DNA of 64,000 nucleotides from positions 115,702 to 179,701 of the forward strand of contig JAJDXQ010000030.1 of NCBI GenBank assembly GCA_022823185.1, read 5' to 3'. A program made the translations under genes and the position numbers. Within the stretch, counting starts at the first letter, position 1; every line of letters begins with the position of its first letter. The notes beneath the pieces were generated by a model. That model ran no database searches. It saw nothing but the letters and a program-made list of their open reading frames with translations, and was not told the origin of the DNA. Origin of the DNA: Caldilineaceae bacterium (GTDB lineage Bacteria; Chloroflexota; Anaerolineae; Caldilineales; Caldilineaceae). Below, piece after piece: positions 54,893 to 63,701 of this stretch.

Positions 54893-56140
54893 AGGCGATG
54901 GCAGTTGCGCTGATCGGGGACGCGAACTGGCTTTAGCTCAGTCGTTACCAGAGGTGTACGAAAGTTCACCCCCATTTTGGACTGCGCCCAATTTGAGGGG
55001 GTGCATCCCAGATTTTTGGGAAGACATGTATGGTCAGTGTTGGTTTCGGTCCGGCAAACTGACTTGGCTCGCTTTACGCACTGTAAATTGGGATCCACAC
55101 AGGGTATTGGGCAGAAGGACGACTGGGGCAGGCGCGAAATGTAACTGTTGCAACGATGGAGAAGCGCGCGAACGGTTTTTGCCATTCACCGGGGTCGGCA
55201 TGTGCGAGCGCGCTTTGGGCGGTTGGAAAGGATGCGGACGCACAAGCCGACGTACAAGGGTTGCACAAGTGTACGAGCGTTTACGAGAGATTGGCGTGCG
55301 CATGAATTGAGGGCGGCAGGATGGCAGGGTGTAAGGGGAAAGTGTGCGGGGGCGGGTGTGGCATGGCTGAGGCGACAGCGAAACCGTGTTGCAAATAACA
55401 CAAAAGATTAGCTAGAAATACTGATATGGCCGAGGCAGTGAAAAAAGGTCTGAATCAGGATTTACAGAATTTGGGGGCTTTGCAGGACTCGTGCGGTTGT
55501 TGAAAACTCGTCTGTAGTCCAAACTAACCGCCCCGAAATTGACCGAGAGACCGATTGCATTACCATAAGTGTCCGTCAGCCGAAAATCTGGGTTAGGCCC
55601 AGTCTAACGGGGTGTGGTCCAGAATGGGGGTACGTTTCCGGCTACCTCCGGGCAATTGCGCCAGATGCGGGCGAGACGCCCGCGATCCCAGGGGTGAGAC
55701 GGTAGACGCTGGGTGCATCCCTCGTTGCTACGGGCGACGAAAGTTTACGGCGTCGGTTCAGAGTCAGGAGGATAGGGGGAACGGGCCGCCCAGCGCGGTT
55801 GGGAAGGATACCAGTCGAATTTCGCGCGGCGGGCAGATTCTTGTATTATAAATTTCCTCTTTGGCCGCTCCCCTCCCCCAATTACTATACGCAACCGGGC
55901 GCCGGGTGTCATTTGTCCGGTCGGCGCGGGCGCTCATGCGCATCGAGAGAAGCCCTTCCCGCCGGCAAGCGGCCCCGGGAATGCTTTGGGGCGCTCGGCC
56001 TGATTTCTGCGCGGGATGACAGCTGCAGATACTGCCCGTTCCTCGCGAACAGGCCAAGGTCTGACTTCAACGCAATTGTCAGAATAACCCACCCCTACCT
56101 TGGAACACACCGAAATCAAGTCCAGCAATGAGAAGGCGTG

Positions 56141-57220
56141 TCACGAACGCTTTACCGTGATGAAAGTGCCGAGGAGCTCAGCCTGCCAGCTATCATTGGG
56201 GTCAGTCCGGCCATAAGCGGCCAGCAGCGTGTCCGGCGCAACCTCCGCGACCGCGTCGTAATACGAGCAATCGGTATGCTGTGGACCCTGACGCAGGCAG
56301 AAGTGGCCGATCCAGGTGTGCCCCATGTCCAAGCTAAAGGCGAGCCAATCGCCTGGCCGACCATAGCTCACGACAAGCACGCCGTTGGACATCAGGCAGG
56401 ATGTGGGGAAGACGCCGCGGTCCGCAATGGGGTCGGCATGGCTCCAGGTCTTGCCATCATCGTTCGACCGGCTCATGTACAAGGGCCAATGCTTTCCGTC
56501 AGACGCACCACCGCTGCGCATGAAGCAAAGTATCTCCCCATTGGGCAGTGTCTGCAGAGAGGGCTCGCCAAAGCCATCCAGCCGGCGTGCGTCTCCTGGC
56601 GTCAGGTCAAATGCCACCGTTGAAACATAGTGCCAGGTCCTGCCGCGATCGGTCGAGCGTACCACGAAGGAGCGTTCCTTGGGCTGCCTATCGCTGGCAA
56701 ACTTAGCGAGCGCGCCAGCCAGCAGGCTGCCATCGCGCAGCGCCACAATGGAGTGGTCCACGTAGCGTGGTCTGCCGGGCTTGTTTATCTCCGGCGCGAG
56801 TGTGGGAACACCGATCAGTTGCACCGTCTCTCTCTGGTAGGTATACCCGTTATCCATTGAGCGATCCAGAACCGTCTCGTACACACCTTCCTGATCGGTA
56901 TCTGTCAAGAAATGAGAATGTACCTGGATCAATTCACCATCCGGAAACTGGTATGCACACCATGTAGGCCAGGTTGGCGCGTCGCGCCACGTATGTCCGC
57001 CATCACTCGAGCGTCTGGAGGTGAAGCCGCCAGATTCCTTTGGAAAAGCAGCCAGCACGAGTTCACCATCTACGAGTTTGAACAGGTATGCACAGGCGCA
57101 GTGCGTTCTCTGTTGCGGAATGATGATCTGTGTCTCACCAACCTGAACCTCCAGCTCTGCGAGCTGGTAGTAACCTCTGCAGATGTCTTCGTGTGATATC
57201 TCTTTTGTTATGTCAGCCAT
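56141..57220 (-). CDS. Sialidase/BNR-repeat family protein, paralogue 2
   Basis: 359 residues, closely similar over its full length to the protein at 49486-50580 (shared R-S-S-D-G-G-H-T-W, R-S-T-D-R-G-R-T-W, L-Y-M-S-R-S-N-D, G-E-I-L-C-F-M-R-S-G-G, G-T-F-I-T-V-K-R end). No signal peptide. The main differences are in loops, for example around residues 60-75 and 110-160. A duplication separated by the transporter operon and a repeat-rich gap. Same caution about specificity as paralogue 1. Confidence 0.85.
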   Translation of the reverse strand: MADITKEISHEDICRGYYQLAELEVQVGETQIIIPQQRTHCACAYLFKLVDGELVLAAFPKESGGFTSRRSSDGGHTWRDAPTWPTWCAYQFPDGELIQVHSHFLTDTDQEGVYETVLDRSMDNGYTYQRETVQLIGVPTLAPEINKPGRPRYVDHSIVALRDGSLLAGALAKFASDRQPKERSFVVRSTDRGRTWHYVSTVAFDLTPGDARRLDGFGEPSLQTLPNGEILCFMRSGGASDGKHWPLYMSRSNDDGKTWSHADPIADRGVFPTSCLMSNGVLVVSYGRPGDWLAFSLDMGHTWIGHFCLRQGPQHTDCSYYDAVAEVAPDTLLAAYGRTDPNDSWQAELLGTFITVKRS

Positions 57221-57362
57221 TTCCTTGTCACTCCTTCCACCCTATGCGGATGATGTGGGTTGCGCCTCAGCCTGATGCAATGCGTAGTTGCTCACGGTAG
57301 TCTACCGGCTTATAGCGGCAGTCAAATATCATATTGGCGTGGCTGGCGTTAGGCAAATCCAG

Positions 57363-57521
57363 CTAATCCCAGCGCTTTTGACTGCGTCCGACGCTCTGAA
57401 TCAGGGAGACGCCGGTCGGCAAATAATGCCAGCACTCGTCGTTGTTGACTGCATTGTCGGCGGTCATGAAGCCCAGACGCGCCCGCCAGCCTCCAACCCC
57501 GCCGCTGAGCAGCTCAACCAT
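57363..57521 (-). pseudogene. N-terminal fragment of a maleate isomerase/arylmalonate decarboxylase-like gene
   Basis: A 52-codon frame from the ATG at 57521 (after GAGTGAGGAAG). It contains G-G-W-R-A-R-L-G-F-M-T-A-D-N-A-V-N, then W-H-Y-L-P-T-G-V-S, which matches the start of maleate cis-trans isomerase/Asp-Glu racemase-type proteins (G-W-R-x-R-I-G-x-I-x-P-x-x-N-T, E-x-x-x-P-x-G-V-S). It stops at a TAG and the remaining ~190 residues are missing. It lies between the amidohydrolase and sialidase-like genes on their strand. Recognition is by pattern only. Confidence 0.5.
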
Positions 57522-57579
57522 GGCTTCCTCACTCCCTCGTAATCTGAGCCGTGAGTGTTCAGTCTTGAATTCGACGCCG

Positions 57580-58422
57580 TCAATCGATGCCCAGCAGTTT
57601 TAGCGAGTCGCGCTGGAGCATGTCTTCGATGTACGCTTCAGGGATCAGCGAAAGACCGGCTCGGCTGGCCATGCCGGACGCGTCATACAGGTACTGGACA
57701 CTGTCATCCACCTTGGCGAACGGATAATCCGAACCGAAGAATAACTTGTGCCCGACATCGTATTCGATCGCCGTAGCCAATGCCTCGTAGAAGCGCAAGC
57801 GACGAAAGCCATAACCGGACATGTCTCCGTAGACGTTCTTGTGCTTGCGCATGACCATCACGGCATCGGTGTGCCATGGATGACCGATATGGCAGATCAT
57901 CTGCCGCAGCTTTGGAAATCGTTGCGCCACTTCGTCAAGAAGTATCGGCTTCGACCAGCGCAACGGCGTGATGGCGAATGTCGTGGTACTCTGGTGCCAG
58001 AAGATGGGGATGTCGAGTTCCTGGGCCTTGCTGTAGAGCGGATCGTAACGCCTGTCGGCCGGGTTGAAATTCTGGTAGGCGCCGCTCAACTTGAGCGCGC
58101 GCAAGCCCAAGTTCCTGATGGCATACGTCAGATGCTCGATGCATGCAGGGTCGTTCGGGTCCACGCTGGCCACGCCTACCAGTTTGTCAGGGTGCCGACT
58201 GACGTAGTCATGGACATACTCGTTCGGAACCACCAATCCGGTAGCATTCATCATCATCGCAAAAACTGCTGCGCGATCCACTTTCTGCGCTACCTGTTCC
58301 CAGTGCTCTTCGGGCGGACAATGCCATTTGTTGGTCTTGCCGTAGCACATCTCGATTTCGGCTATCGCCTTATCCGACCAATGATGCCGCTGCCAGATGT
58401 GGCTGTGGATGTCGATCATCAC
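57580..58422 (-). CDS. Amidohydrolase-2 (ACMSD-like) family hydrolase/decarboxylase
   Basis: 280 residues. Metal-dependent TIM barrel: H-x-H in D-I-H-S-H near the N-terminus, His in I-F-W-H-Q-S, His in C-H-I-G-H-P-W-H and Asp in F-F-G-S-D-Y-P. This set fits the amidohydrolase_2 group that includes aminocarboxymuconate-semialdehyde decarboxylase and related lactonases. Start is GTG 58422 or ATG 58419; either overlaps the TGA stop of the upstream KARI-like gene, so the two are translationally coupled and probably act in one pathway. Confidence 0.87.
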   Translation of the reverse strand: MMIDIHSHIWQRHHWSDKAIAEIEMCYGKTNKWHCPPEEHWEQVAQKVDRAAVFAMMMNATGLVVPNEYVHDYVSRHPDKLVGVASVDPNDPACIEHLTYAIRNLGLRALKLSGAYQNFNPADRRYDPLYSKAQELDIPIFWHQSTTTFAITPLRWSKPILLDEVAQRFPKLRQMICHIGHPWHTDAVMVMRKHKNVYGDMSGYGFRRLRFYEALATAIEYDVGHKLFFGSDYPFAKVDDSVQYLYDASGMASRAGLSLIPEAYIEDMLQRDSLKLLGID

Positions 58423-59426
58423 CAGCCCGTCTTCTCCTTCCGCTCCAGAAACAGCGCTTCCACCTCGCGGATCGGGTGTTCGGCGATCTCGCGTTTCAAC
58501 TGATGCAAGACAGGAGTTCCGGCTGTCTGCTCCAGGTTCCAGTCGCGCACGAGCTCGCCGCTTTCAATGCGCTTCAGCATGGCGCGCATCTGCTGGCGCA
58601 CGTGATCATCGACAACCTCACCCGAGTGACGCAGAATCAGATAGGTCGAGGTCGGCGAACCGAACTGCGTATCGCCGAGCTTCGACTTGCAGAGGTATTC
58701 GGCAAAAAACTGCAGTTCGTAGAACGTTTCGCTGTAGGCCGATTCGGCCGAGTAGCCGGCCTCCACCAGCACCTCGTAAGCGGTCAGGAGATATTTCATG
58801 ATCGCCCCCAGGCCGGCCGTTTCGGCGAACAGGTTGACGCCGACCTCGTCGCCGAAGGTGCATTCGCAACTGCCGAAGCGCAGCAAGCCCATACCTTTGG
58901 CCAAGGACATCGCGATCTGCCGTGCTTGGCCCGAGTAGTCCTGATGCACACCGAAGTGCCCAAAGACGCCCTCGCCGCGCACATACCGTTCGCGCAACAC
59001 TTCTCCCAACGACGCGGGTACGCTCAGGACAATGTCGATGTTCGCCGGCGGCGTGAACAGGCCGAAATGCATCGCATAGCCGCTGGCAAAATCCAAAACT
59101 TGGCCTTCCCTCAGATGCGGCTCGATCTCGGCATGGTAGATCGACATCTGAAACTCATCCGGGACCAGCATGAGAAGAATATCTGCCCGCTTCACCGCTT
59201 GTGCAATCGGGAAGACTTCGAAACCGTCGGCCCGCGCCGTATCGGCGTAGCGATCTTCCTGATTTCCGACGATGACCTCGAGTCCGGCGTCGCGCAAGTT
59301 CTGCGCCTGGGCGTGACCCTGGCTGCCGTATCCAATCGAAGCGATCAGTCTGTTCTGAATGATGCTGAGATCCGCGTCCTCTTCGAGATATAGTCGATCT
59401 CTTCTGGCTGGATTCTCTTTCGTCAC
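58419..59426 (-). CDS. Ketol-acid reductoisomerase (IlvC)-like protein, paralogue 1, altered active site
   Basis: 335 residues from the GTG at 59426, preceded by AAGGAGAACAAAC. An ATG-less longer frame to 59654 would run into the next gene. Overall fold and length match class I KARI: I-G-Y-G-S-Q-G-H-A-Q dinucleotide motif (~31-40), a second domain with V-H-Q-D, and a C-terminal helical domain (E-A-G-Y-S-A-E-S-A-Y-S-E). Expected KARI residues are changed: His of A-H-G-F is Ser115, Lys of P-K-G-P-G-H is Ala138, and the metal Asp of D-L-F-G-E is Asn198. Glu202, Glu233 and Glu237 are kept. It is unlikely to make branched-chain amino acids; an oxidoreductase on another 2-oxo or hydroxy acid is inferred. 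Confidence 0.85.
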   Translation of the reverse strand: MTKENPARRDRLYLEEDADLSIIQNRLIASIGYGSQGHAQAQNLRDAGLEVIVGNQEDRYADTARADGFEVFPIAQAVKRADILLMLVPDEFQMSIYHAEIEPHLREGQVLDFASGYAMHFGLFTPPANIDIVLSVPASLGEVLRERYVRGEGVFGHFGVHQDYSGQARQIAMSLAKGMGLLRFGSCECTFGDEVGVNLFAETAGLGAIMKYLLTAYEVLVEAGYSAESAYSETFYELQFFAEYLCKSKLGDTQFGSPTSTYLILRHSGEVVDDHVRQQMRAMLKRIESGELVRDWNLEQTAGTPVLHQLKREIAEHPIREVEALFLERKEKTGW

Positions 59427-59496
59427 GTTTGTTCTCCTTACTACGCAAAGCTTACAGGAATGATGATCATAGTCGTACCCATCGGACGATAAAGTG

Positions 59497-60504
59497 TCAC
59501 CATCCGCTGGCCTTCTTTCGTTCCAAGAAGACGTCTTCAACATCCTTGATCTCATGCTCGGCCAGCGCCCGCTTGCGTTGATGGAGCATCGGCGCTCCCG
59601 CCATCTGCTCCAAGTTCCACTCGCGGACCAGTTCACCGCTCCGGATACGCCCAAGCATCCGACGCATGTTGTCTCTCACGTGGTCGTCTACCACCTCGCC
59701 CGTTTTGGTGAGAATCAGATAGGTGGAAGTTGACGAACCCTGGCGGCTGTTCGCCAAGCGCTCCCTGACCAGGTTTTCAACGAAGAACTGCAGCTCATAA
59801 AATGTCTCCGCGTAGGCGGCCTCAGCAGAGAAGCCGGCCTCGATCAGCACTTCGTAAGCGGTCAGAAGGTATTGGGGAATGGCACCCAGCCCGGCGGACT
59901 CAGCGAACAGGTTTACCACCACCTCCTGTCCGAAGCTGCATTCAGTGCATCCGAATCTCAAAAGCCCCATTCCCTTGGCCAGGGCCATGGCAATGTCGCC
60001 GGCCTTGCCGGAATAATCCTGATAGACGCCGAAGTGACCAAAAACTCCTTGGCCGCGCTGAATCCGCTCTCGGAATACAGTACCTCGACAGGTCGGGACA
60101 GTTAGCACCACATCGAGATATGGGAGCGGTCTGATCAACCCGAAATGCACGCTGTAACCGCTGGCAAAGTCAAGCACTTGGCCTTCTCGGAGATACGGCT
60201 CTACCTCACTGTAAACGGCCGCCTGCACCTCGTCAGGGATCAGGAACAGGATCACATCAGCACGCTTTACCGCTTGCACGATCGGCATCACATCGAACCC
60301 ATCGGCTCGAGCTTCTGCGGCAAATCGATCTTCTCGATTGCCGACGATAACATTCAGTCCCGAGTCGCGCAGGTTCAACGCTTGCGCGTGCCCTTGACTG
60401 CCGTAACCGATCGTCGTAATGCATTTATCCCTGATGTGTTTCAGATCAGCATCGCTTTCCGTATAGAGCCGATCTCTCTTGACCTCTCGTTGTCTGATTG
60501 TCAT
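59497..60504 (-). CDS. Ketol-acid reductoisomerase (IlvC)-like protein, paralogue 2, altered active site
   Basis: 335 residues starting MTIRQREVK, with AAAGGA upstream. Closely related to the downstream paralogue (T-I-G-Y-G-S-Q-G-H-A-Q, G-V-F-G-H-F-G-V-Y-Q-D-Y-S-G, A-G-L-G-A-I-P-Q-Y-L-L-T-A-Y-E-V-L-I-E-A-G). The same three canonical positions are replaced: Ser116 for His, Thr139 for Lys (V-P-T-C-R-G), and Asn199 for Asp. The shared replacements show the change predates the duplication and is under selection. The pair could form a heteromer or act on different substrates. Confidence 0.85.
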   Translation of the reverse strand: MTIRQREVKRDRLYTESDADLKHIRDKCITTIGYGSQGHAQALNLRDSGLNVIVGNREDRFAAEARADGFDVMPIVQAVKRADVILFLIPDEVQAAVYSEVEPYLREGQVLDFASGYSVHFGLIRPLPYLDVVLTVPTCRGTVFRERIQRGQGVFGHFGVYQDYSGKAGDIAMALAKGMGLLRFGCTECSFGQEVVVNLFAESAGLGAIPQYLLTAYEVLIEAGFSAEAAYAETFYELQFFVENLVRERLANSRQGSSTSTYLILTKTGEVVDDHVRDNMRRMLGRIRSGELVREWNLEQMAGAPMLHQRKRALAEHEIKDVEDVFLERKKASGW

Positions 60505-60520
60505 CGAGAACCTGGTCCTT

Positions 60521-61617
60521 TCACCTGTAAAGCGAGGCTACGCTGACAGCCTGTCCTCCCCTGGCCGCCGAAAGGCAGGCGGCTCCAAGCAGTTCCACTG
60601 AGCGCCATCCATATTCAACCGGAGAGCGATTAACAGACTGACCGAGGATGACCTCAACAAAATGCTTCGCCGGGGCCCGCGATGGATAAACTGGATAACC
60701 GCTTTGGCGCAGGCCGGCTTCGCCTGACGCTGGTCCCAGTATTTCTGTGGAGCCGTCGACTTGGTGAAAGACGCCGGTTCCTGCGATGGAATCGAGAACC
60801 ACCCAGCCGTGGTTGCTATACACTTGGATATCCCGTTTGCCACTTCCGCCATGCACGGCGCCCGTGCTCCCCACGCTGGCCAAGGCACCGTTGTCCATGC
60901 GCGCCATGATGGCGCTGACCACATCAACTCACACATCGAGATTGTCCATCAACGCCAGCACCGAACTCGGTTTGAGCCAGGTGAGAAAAAACATCAAGGC
61001 CGCTGAGTAGGTGACCTGTAAGTGCCCTTGCCCACCGACGGACCGAGCCGGAATCGCTGAATAAATCGCCGGGTCCTCTCAAGGGATAGTGGGAAGCCAT
61101 TTCCGGCTGGTCCAACCGGTCGTCACCCAGGAAAATGAGAAGCGCCGATGACGATAAGACATTGGAGATGAAATGCAATCTTCCCAGCGACCCTGACTGT
61201 AAGACCCCTTGTGCGCGCAGCGAAAGTTGCAGCAATTGCCAGGGGTAACCCATGACGATCTCACAGTTTGCCTGTGGGCAAGCTCGCACAGGTCGCGTCC
61301 GTATCTGGCTTCCAGCACCATGGGTTTTTCCAGGAATATGTGTAGGCCGCGCTCCAGACATGCGCGGGAGACTTCGTAGTGCGGCACATGCCAGACCGCC
61401 ACAACGACGCCGTCCAGCGATTCTTTTGCCAGCATCTGGCGAAAGTCGGTGTACGTTTTCTCAACCCGGAAATGTACGGGCAGCCGGGGAGGATGTCCGC
61501 CCGTATATCCGCCGAGGCGACCTACTCGACGTCTGGGTGCTCTTTCAGTATCGGAATATGGGCCTAGGCACTCCATCAGCCTGTCCAAATCATCGCAACG
61601 CGGGCTTTTTTTGTCAC
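60521..61617 (-). pseudogene. Degenerate Gfo/Idh/MocA oxidoreductase gene
   Basis: Opens with a GTG overlapping the metallophosphoesterase stop (GTGA, 61614-61617): V-T-K-K-A-R-V-A-M-I-W-T-G, then in-frame stops. H-I-P-I-L-K-E-H-P-D-V-E follows, then in another frame F-R-Q-M-L-A-K-E-S-L-D-G-V-V-V and I-F-L-E-K-P-M-V-L-E-A (the E-K-P motif). The C-terminal part resumes at about 60922 (M-A-R-M-D-N-G-A-L-A-S-V-G-S) and runs to 60521. At least two frameshifts and several stops. The coupling to its neighbour shows it was once part of this operon. Confidence 0.8.
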
Positions 61618-63701
61618 GGGTTAATCTCCTGCATGAGGAGGGTAGGGCTTCGAAGCGCGGAAAGCCGCTGACGCAACTCCTCCTGGTTATCCCGAAAGGC
61701 TGCGCTTGTCCCCGCAACCAGATCGAACCATAGGGACTCGCGCCCCATGCCAGTGACACCATCGAGTGCTGTAGAGTTGATCGTCTCACCTGCGTCCGGC
61801 AATAGTAACCACAAACGCCTCAACCGACCTTCGACCCCTAGCATCTGCGTTTCTGCGTTTCTGTCTGCCATAGGCTGGTAATCATTCTCCGAGGCAAACA
61901 AGACCGTGTTCATGCAGCGCACGATATGGAACGCTGGCCTCGGGTTGGATAAGCGATCCAACAATCCGTGGTTGATGTCACCGGTGCGGTCCAAGTCCAC
62001 GAGGGGATCGAGGAAAAGGCGACAGCCACTGTGCAGGGCCGCGGCAAGAACAGCCTCCGCAGCGCGGTTCGCTTGGGCATTCTCGTCAAGGCCCGGCAGT
62101 TGAACCACAAAATCGAAATGGCCGACCTGGCTCAGAGCATCCCGGCAAATGAACTCCTGCATCGCCTCCCAAGGACGGACGTGAGAGTCCACGTGGCACA
62201 ACACACGATCTATGTGCGTATCGTGCTCGAGCAAATGCTGGTTCAATTCTGCCAATTCCGTGGCGCGGTAACCGACACGTGCCCGGGGATGATACTTTCC
62301 CGGTGAACGCTCCAGGGCCAACAAGGGGGCAAGAGTCACTGGGATATCGAATTGGTCACGGCAGTGCATTATCTGCCGCAAGCAGTTCTCCTCTGGCCAC
62401 AGCGTTCCTGGAATCTGCACCTCAATCGCATCTATCTGATCCTGATAACGCGGCACATCCTCAGTGAGCCGGAGTTTGTCCGACCATAGCCACACAAACG
62501 AGACCTGCAGGCCCTCGTCCCGCGCCATGGCCAGGCGCTGGCGCTGCAGCCCGTTTTCCAAGTCGGAGGCGGGAGCCCGGAGGTGACGGGCACCGAGTTC
62601 AATACAGGCGAGAAACGGATAGTCGTTGCGCACTTGATCGCGGACGGAGTCGGGCCAAGCAATTACGCCATCCACGGCTTGGGTCAGTGGGAGGCGCAAA
62701 TAGACCCCAATGGGTGAGTTGGGGAGGTCACGGGAGATGCGTGTAACCAGGCGACGGGTCTGTCCTCCAGCAGGAGCTGGCTCGGTCTCACCACCTGTGC
62801 GCACCAAGTGTGCGCAAGCTCCGTCCTTATGCACGCGGACAAGATAGAAACCTAATTTGGCAAGGTCGTTCTTGCCTTGGTCGGGAGGAAGGATGGAAAA
62901 AGCCTCATAGAATCCTGGTCGCGTGGTGGTCGTGGACGGCACCGAGAGGAGGCGCGTGTCGTCCACGCGGTTGAAGGCCGCGAAGTGCATATGTCCCGAG
63001 AACAGCAACTCCACCTTGTGCTTACGTAGCAACCCCAACAGCCAGCCGCGCGCCGGTTCGTCGAGGTTGTCGTAATAGCCCAAGCCCGGCTCATGCTCAC
63101 CTAAGAAGAAGGGCGGCATATGCAAAAAAGTGAAAACACGCTGCCCGGCATGCTCATCCAGATCGGATTCAAGCCAACGTCTCTGTTCTTCTGCCTCGGG
63201 GAGCGGCCCATTCATGATTTGGGAGTTCAGGAATACACAGTGTATCCCCTGCCGGTCAAAGCTGTACCAGGAGCGCCCAAACTGGTCATGCCATTCTGCC
63301 AGCGAACTCGGCGTTACCCACGCCGCTGGCATTGTCGGGTCGGGCTTGTCGCCAATATCCATGTTTCCTGGAACGTGGTAGGGCTGCAGTCCACAGCGCC
63401 TCAATTGCTGCCGGGCTGCCTGCCTTGCCTTGGCGAAACTTGGCTTCCCAGGATAGTCTTGCGCCAAGTCACCTAGATGGACGACGAAGGAAGTTTCCAA
63501 AGCGGCGGCCAGTCGCAGCGCCCACTCGGCCCGGGCTGGCCACATCCGCGTGAGACGGGGATCCTGCGAGTCATTTCCCGAGGCATATACCTCCGGATCA
63601 TGAATGAAGTGAGTGTCGCCGAGCACGACAAACTCAAGCTGTGCGTCCAACAGGAACGAGCGGTCAAAAACCGGCGTTGTACTCGATGCCATGGATAGCA
63701 A
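61614..63701 (-). CDS. Calcineurin-like metallophosphoesterase with large C-terminal domain
   Basis: 695 residues from a TTG at 63701 (10 nt after GAAAGGA); the ATG at 63692 is an alternative. The N-terminal ~300 residues hold the metallophosphoesterase motifs: G-D-T-H, V-V-H-L-G-D-L-A-Q-D, G-N-M-D in place of G-N-H-D/E, H-M-P-P and S-G-H-M-H. The remaining ~390 residues look like an alpha/beta barrel (V-T-L-A-P-L-L-A-L-E; R-L-F-L-D-P-L-V-D-L-D-R) of no family I can name. No signal peptide. Possibly a phosphodiesterase for a sugar or lipid phosphodiester feeding the adjoining pathway (inference). First gene of its minus-strand run. Confidence 0.8.
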   Translation of the reverse strand: MLSMASSTTPVFDRSFLLDAQLEFVVLGDTHFIHDPEVYASGNDSQDPRLTRMWPARAEWALRLAAALETSFVVHLGDLAQDYPGKPSFAKARQAARQQLRRCGLQPYHVPGNMDIGDKPDPTMPAAWVTPSSLAEWHDQFGRSWYSFDRQGIHCVFLNSQIMNGPLPEAEEQRRWLESDLDEHAGQRVFTFLHMPPFFLGEHEPGLGYYDNLDEPARGWLLGLLRKHKVELLFSGHMHFAAFNRVDDTRLLSVPSTTTTRPGFYEAFSILPPDQGKNDLAKLGFYLVRVHKDGACAHLVRTGGETEPAPAGGQTRRLVTRISRDLPNSPIGVYLRLPLTQAVDGVIAWPDSVRDQVRNDYPFLACIELGARHLRAPASDLENGLQRQRLAMARDEGLQVSFVWLWSDKLRLTEDVPRYQDQIDAIEVQIPGTLWPEENCLRQIMHCRDQFDIPVTLAPLLALERSPGKYHPRARVGYRATELAELNQHLLEHDTHIDRVLCHVDSHVRPWEAMQEFICRDALSQVGHFDFVVQLPGLDENAQANRAAEAVLAAALHSGCRLFLDPLVDLDRTGDINHGLLDRLSNPRPAFHIVRCMNTVLFASENDYQPMADRNAETQMLGVEGRLRRLWLLLPDAGETINSTALDGVTGMGRESLWFDLVAGTSAAFRDNQEELRQRLSALRSPTLLMQEINP

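Larger units (their letters stand above)
54588..56140. other. 1.55-kb gene-free, repeat-rich gap
   Basis: No open frame here resembles a protein. It holds an imperfect ~30-bp direct repeat (AATTTGAGGGGG at about 54594 and 54990), the ACAAG-loop palindrome at 54698, a GCGGGGGG/CCCCCCGC hairpin, a 7-bp tandem repeat at 54862, and otherwise unremarkable GC-rich sequence. Probably remains of inserted and decayed elements. Confidence 0.6.

Noticed and set aside
54889..55411. Small overlapping frames in the repeat-rich gap
   Set aside because: Mutually overlapping on both strands, no coherent protein pattern.
59427..59654. Longer form of KARI-like paralogue 1 starting at 59654
   Set aside because: It would overlap the end of paralogue 2. 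A GTG at 59426 with AAGGAG gives a protein of the same length as its paralogue.
58419..60504. Calling the two KARI-like genes ilvC
   Set aside because: Catalytic His, Lys and metal Asp positions are changed in both and no other ilv gene is near.
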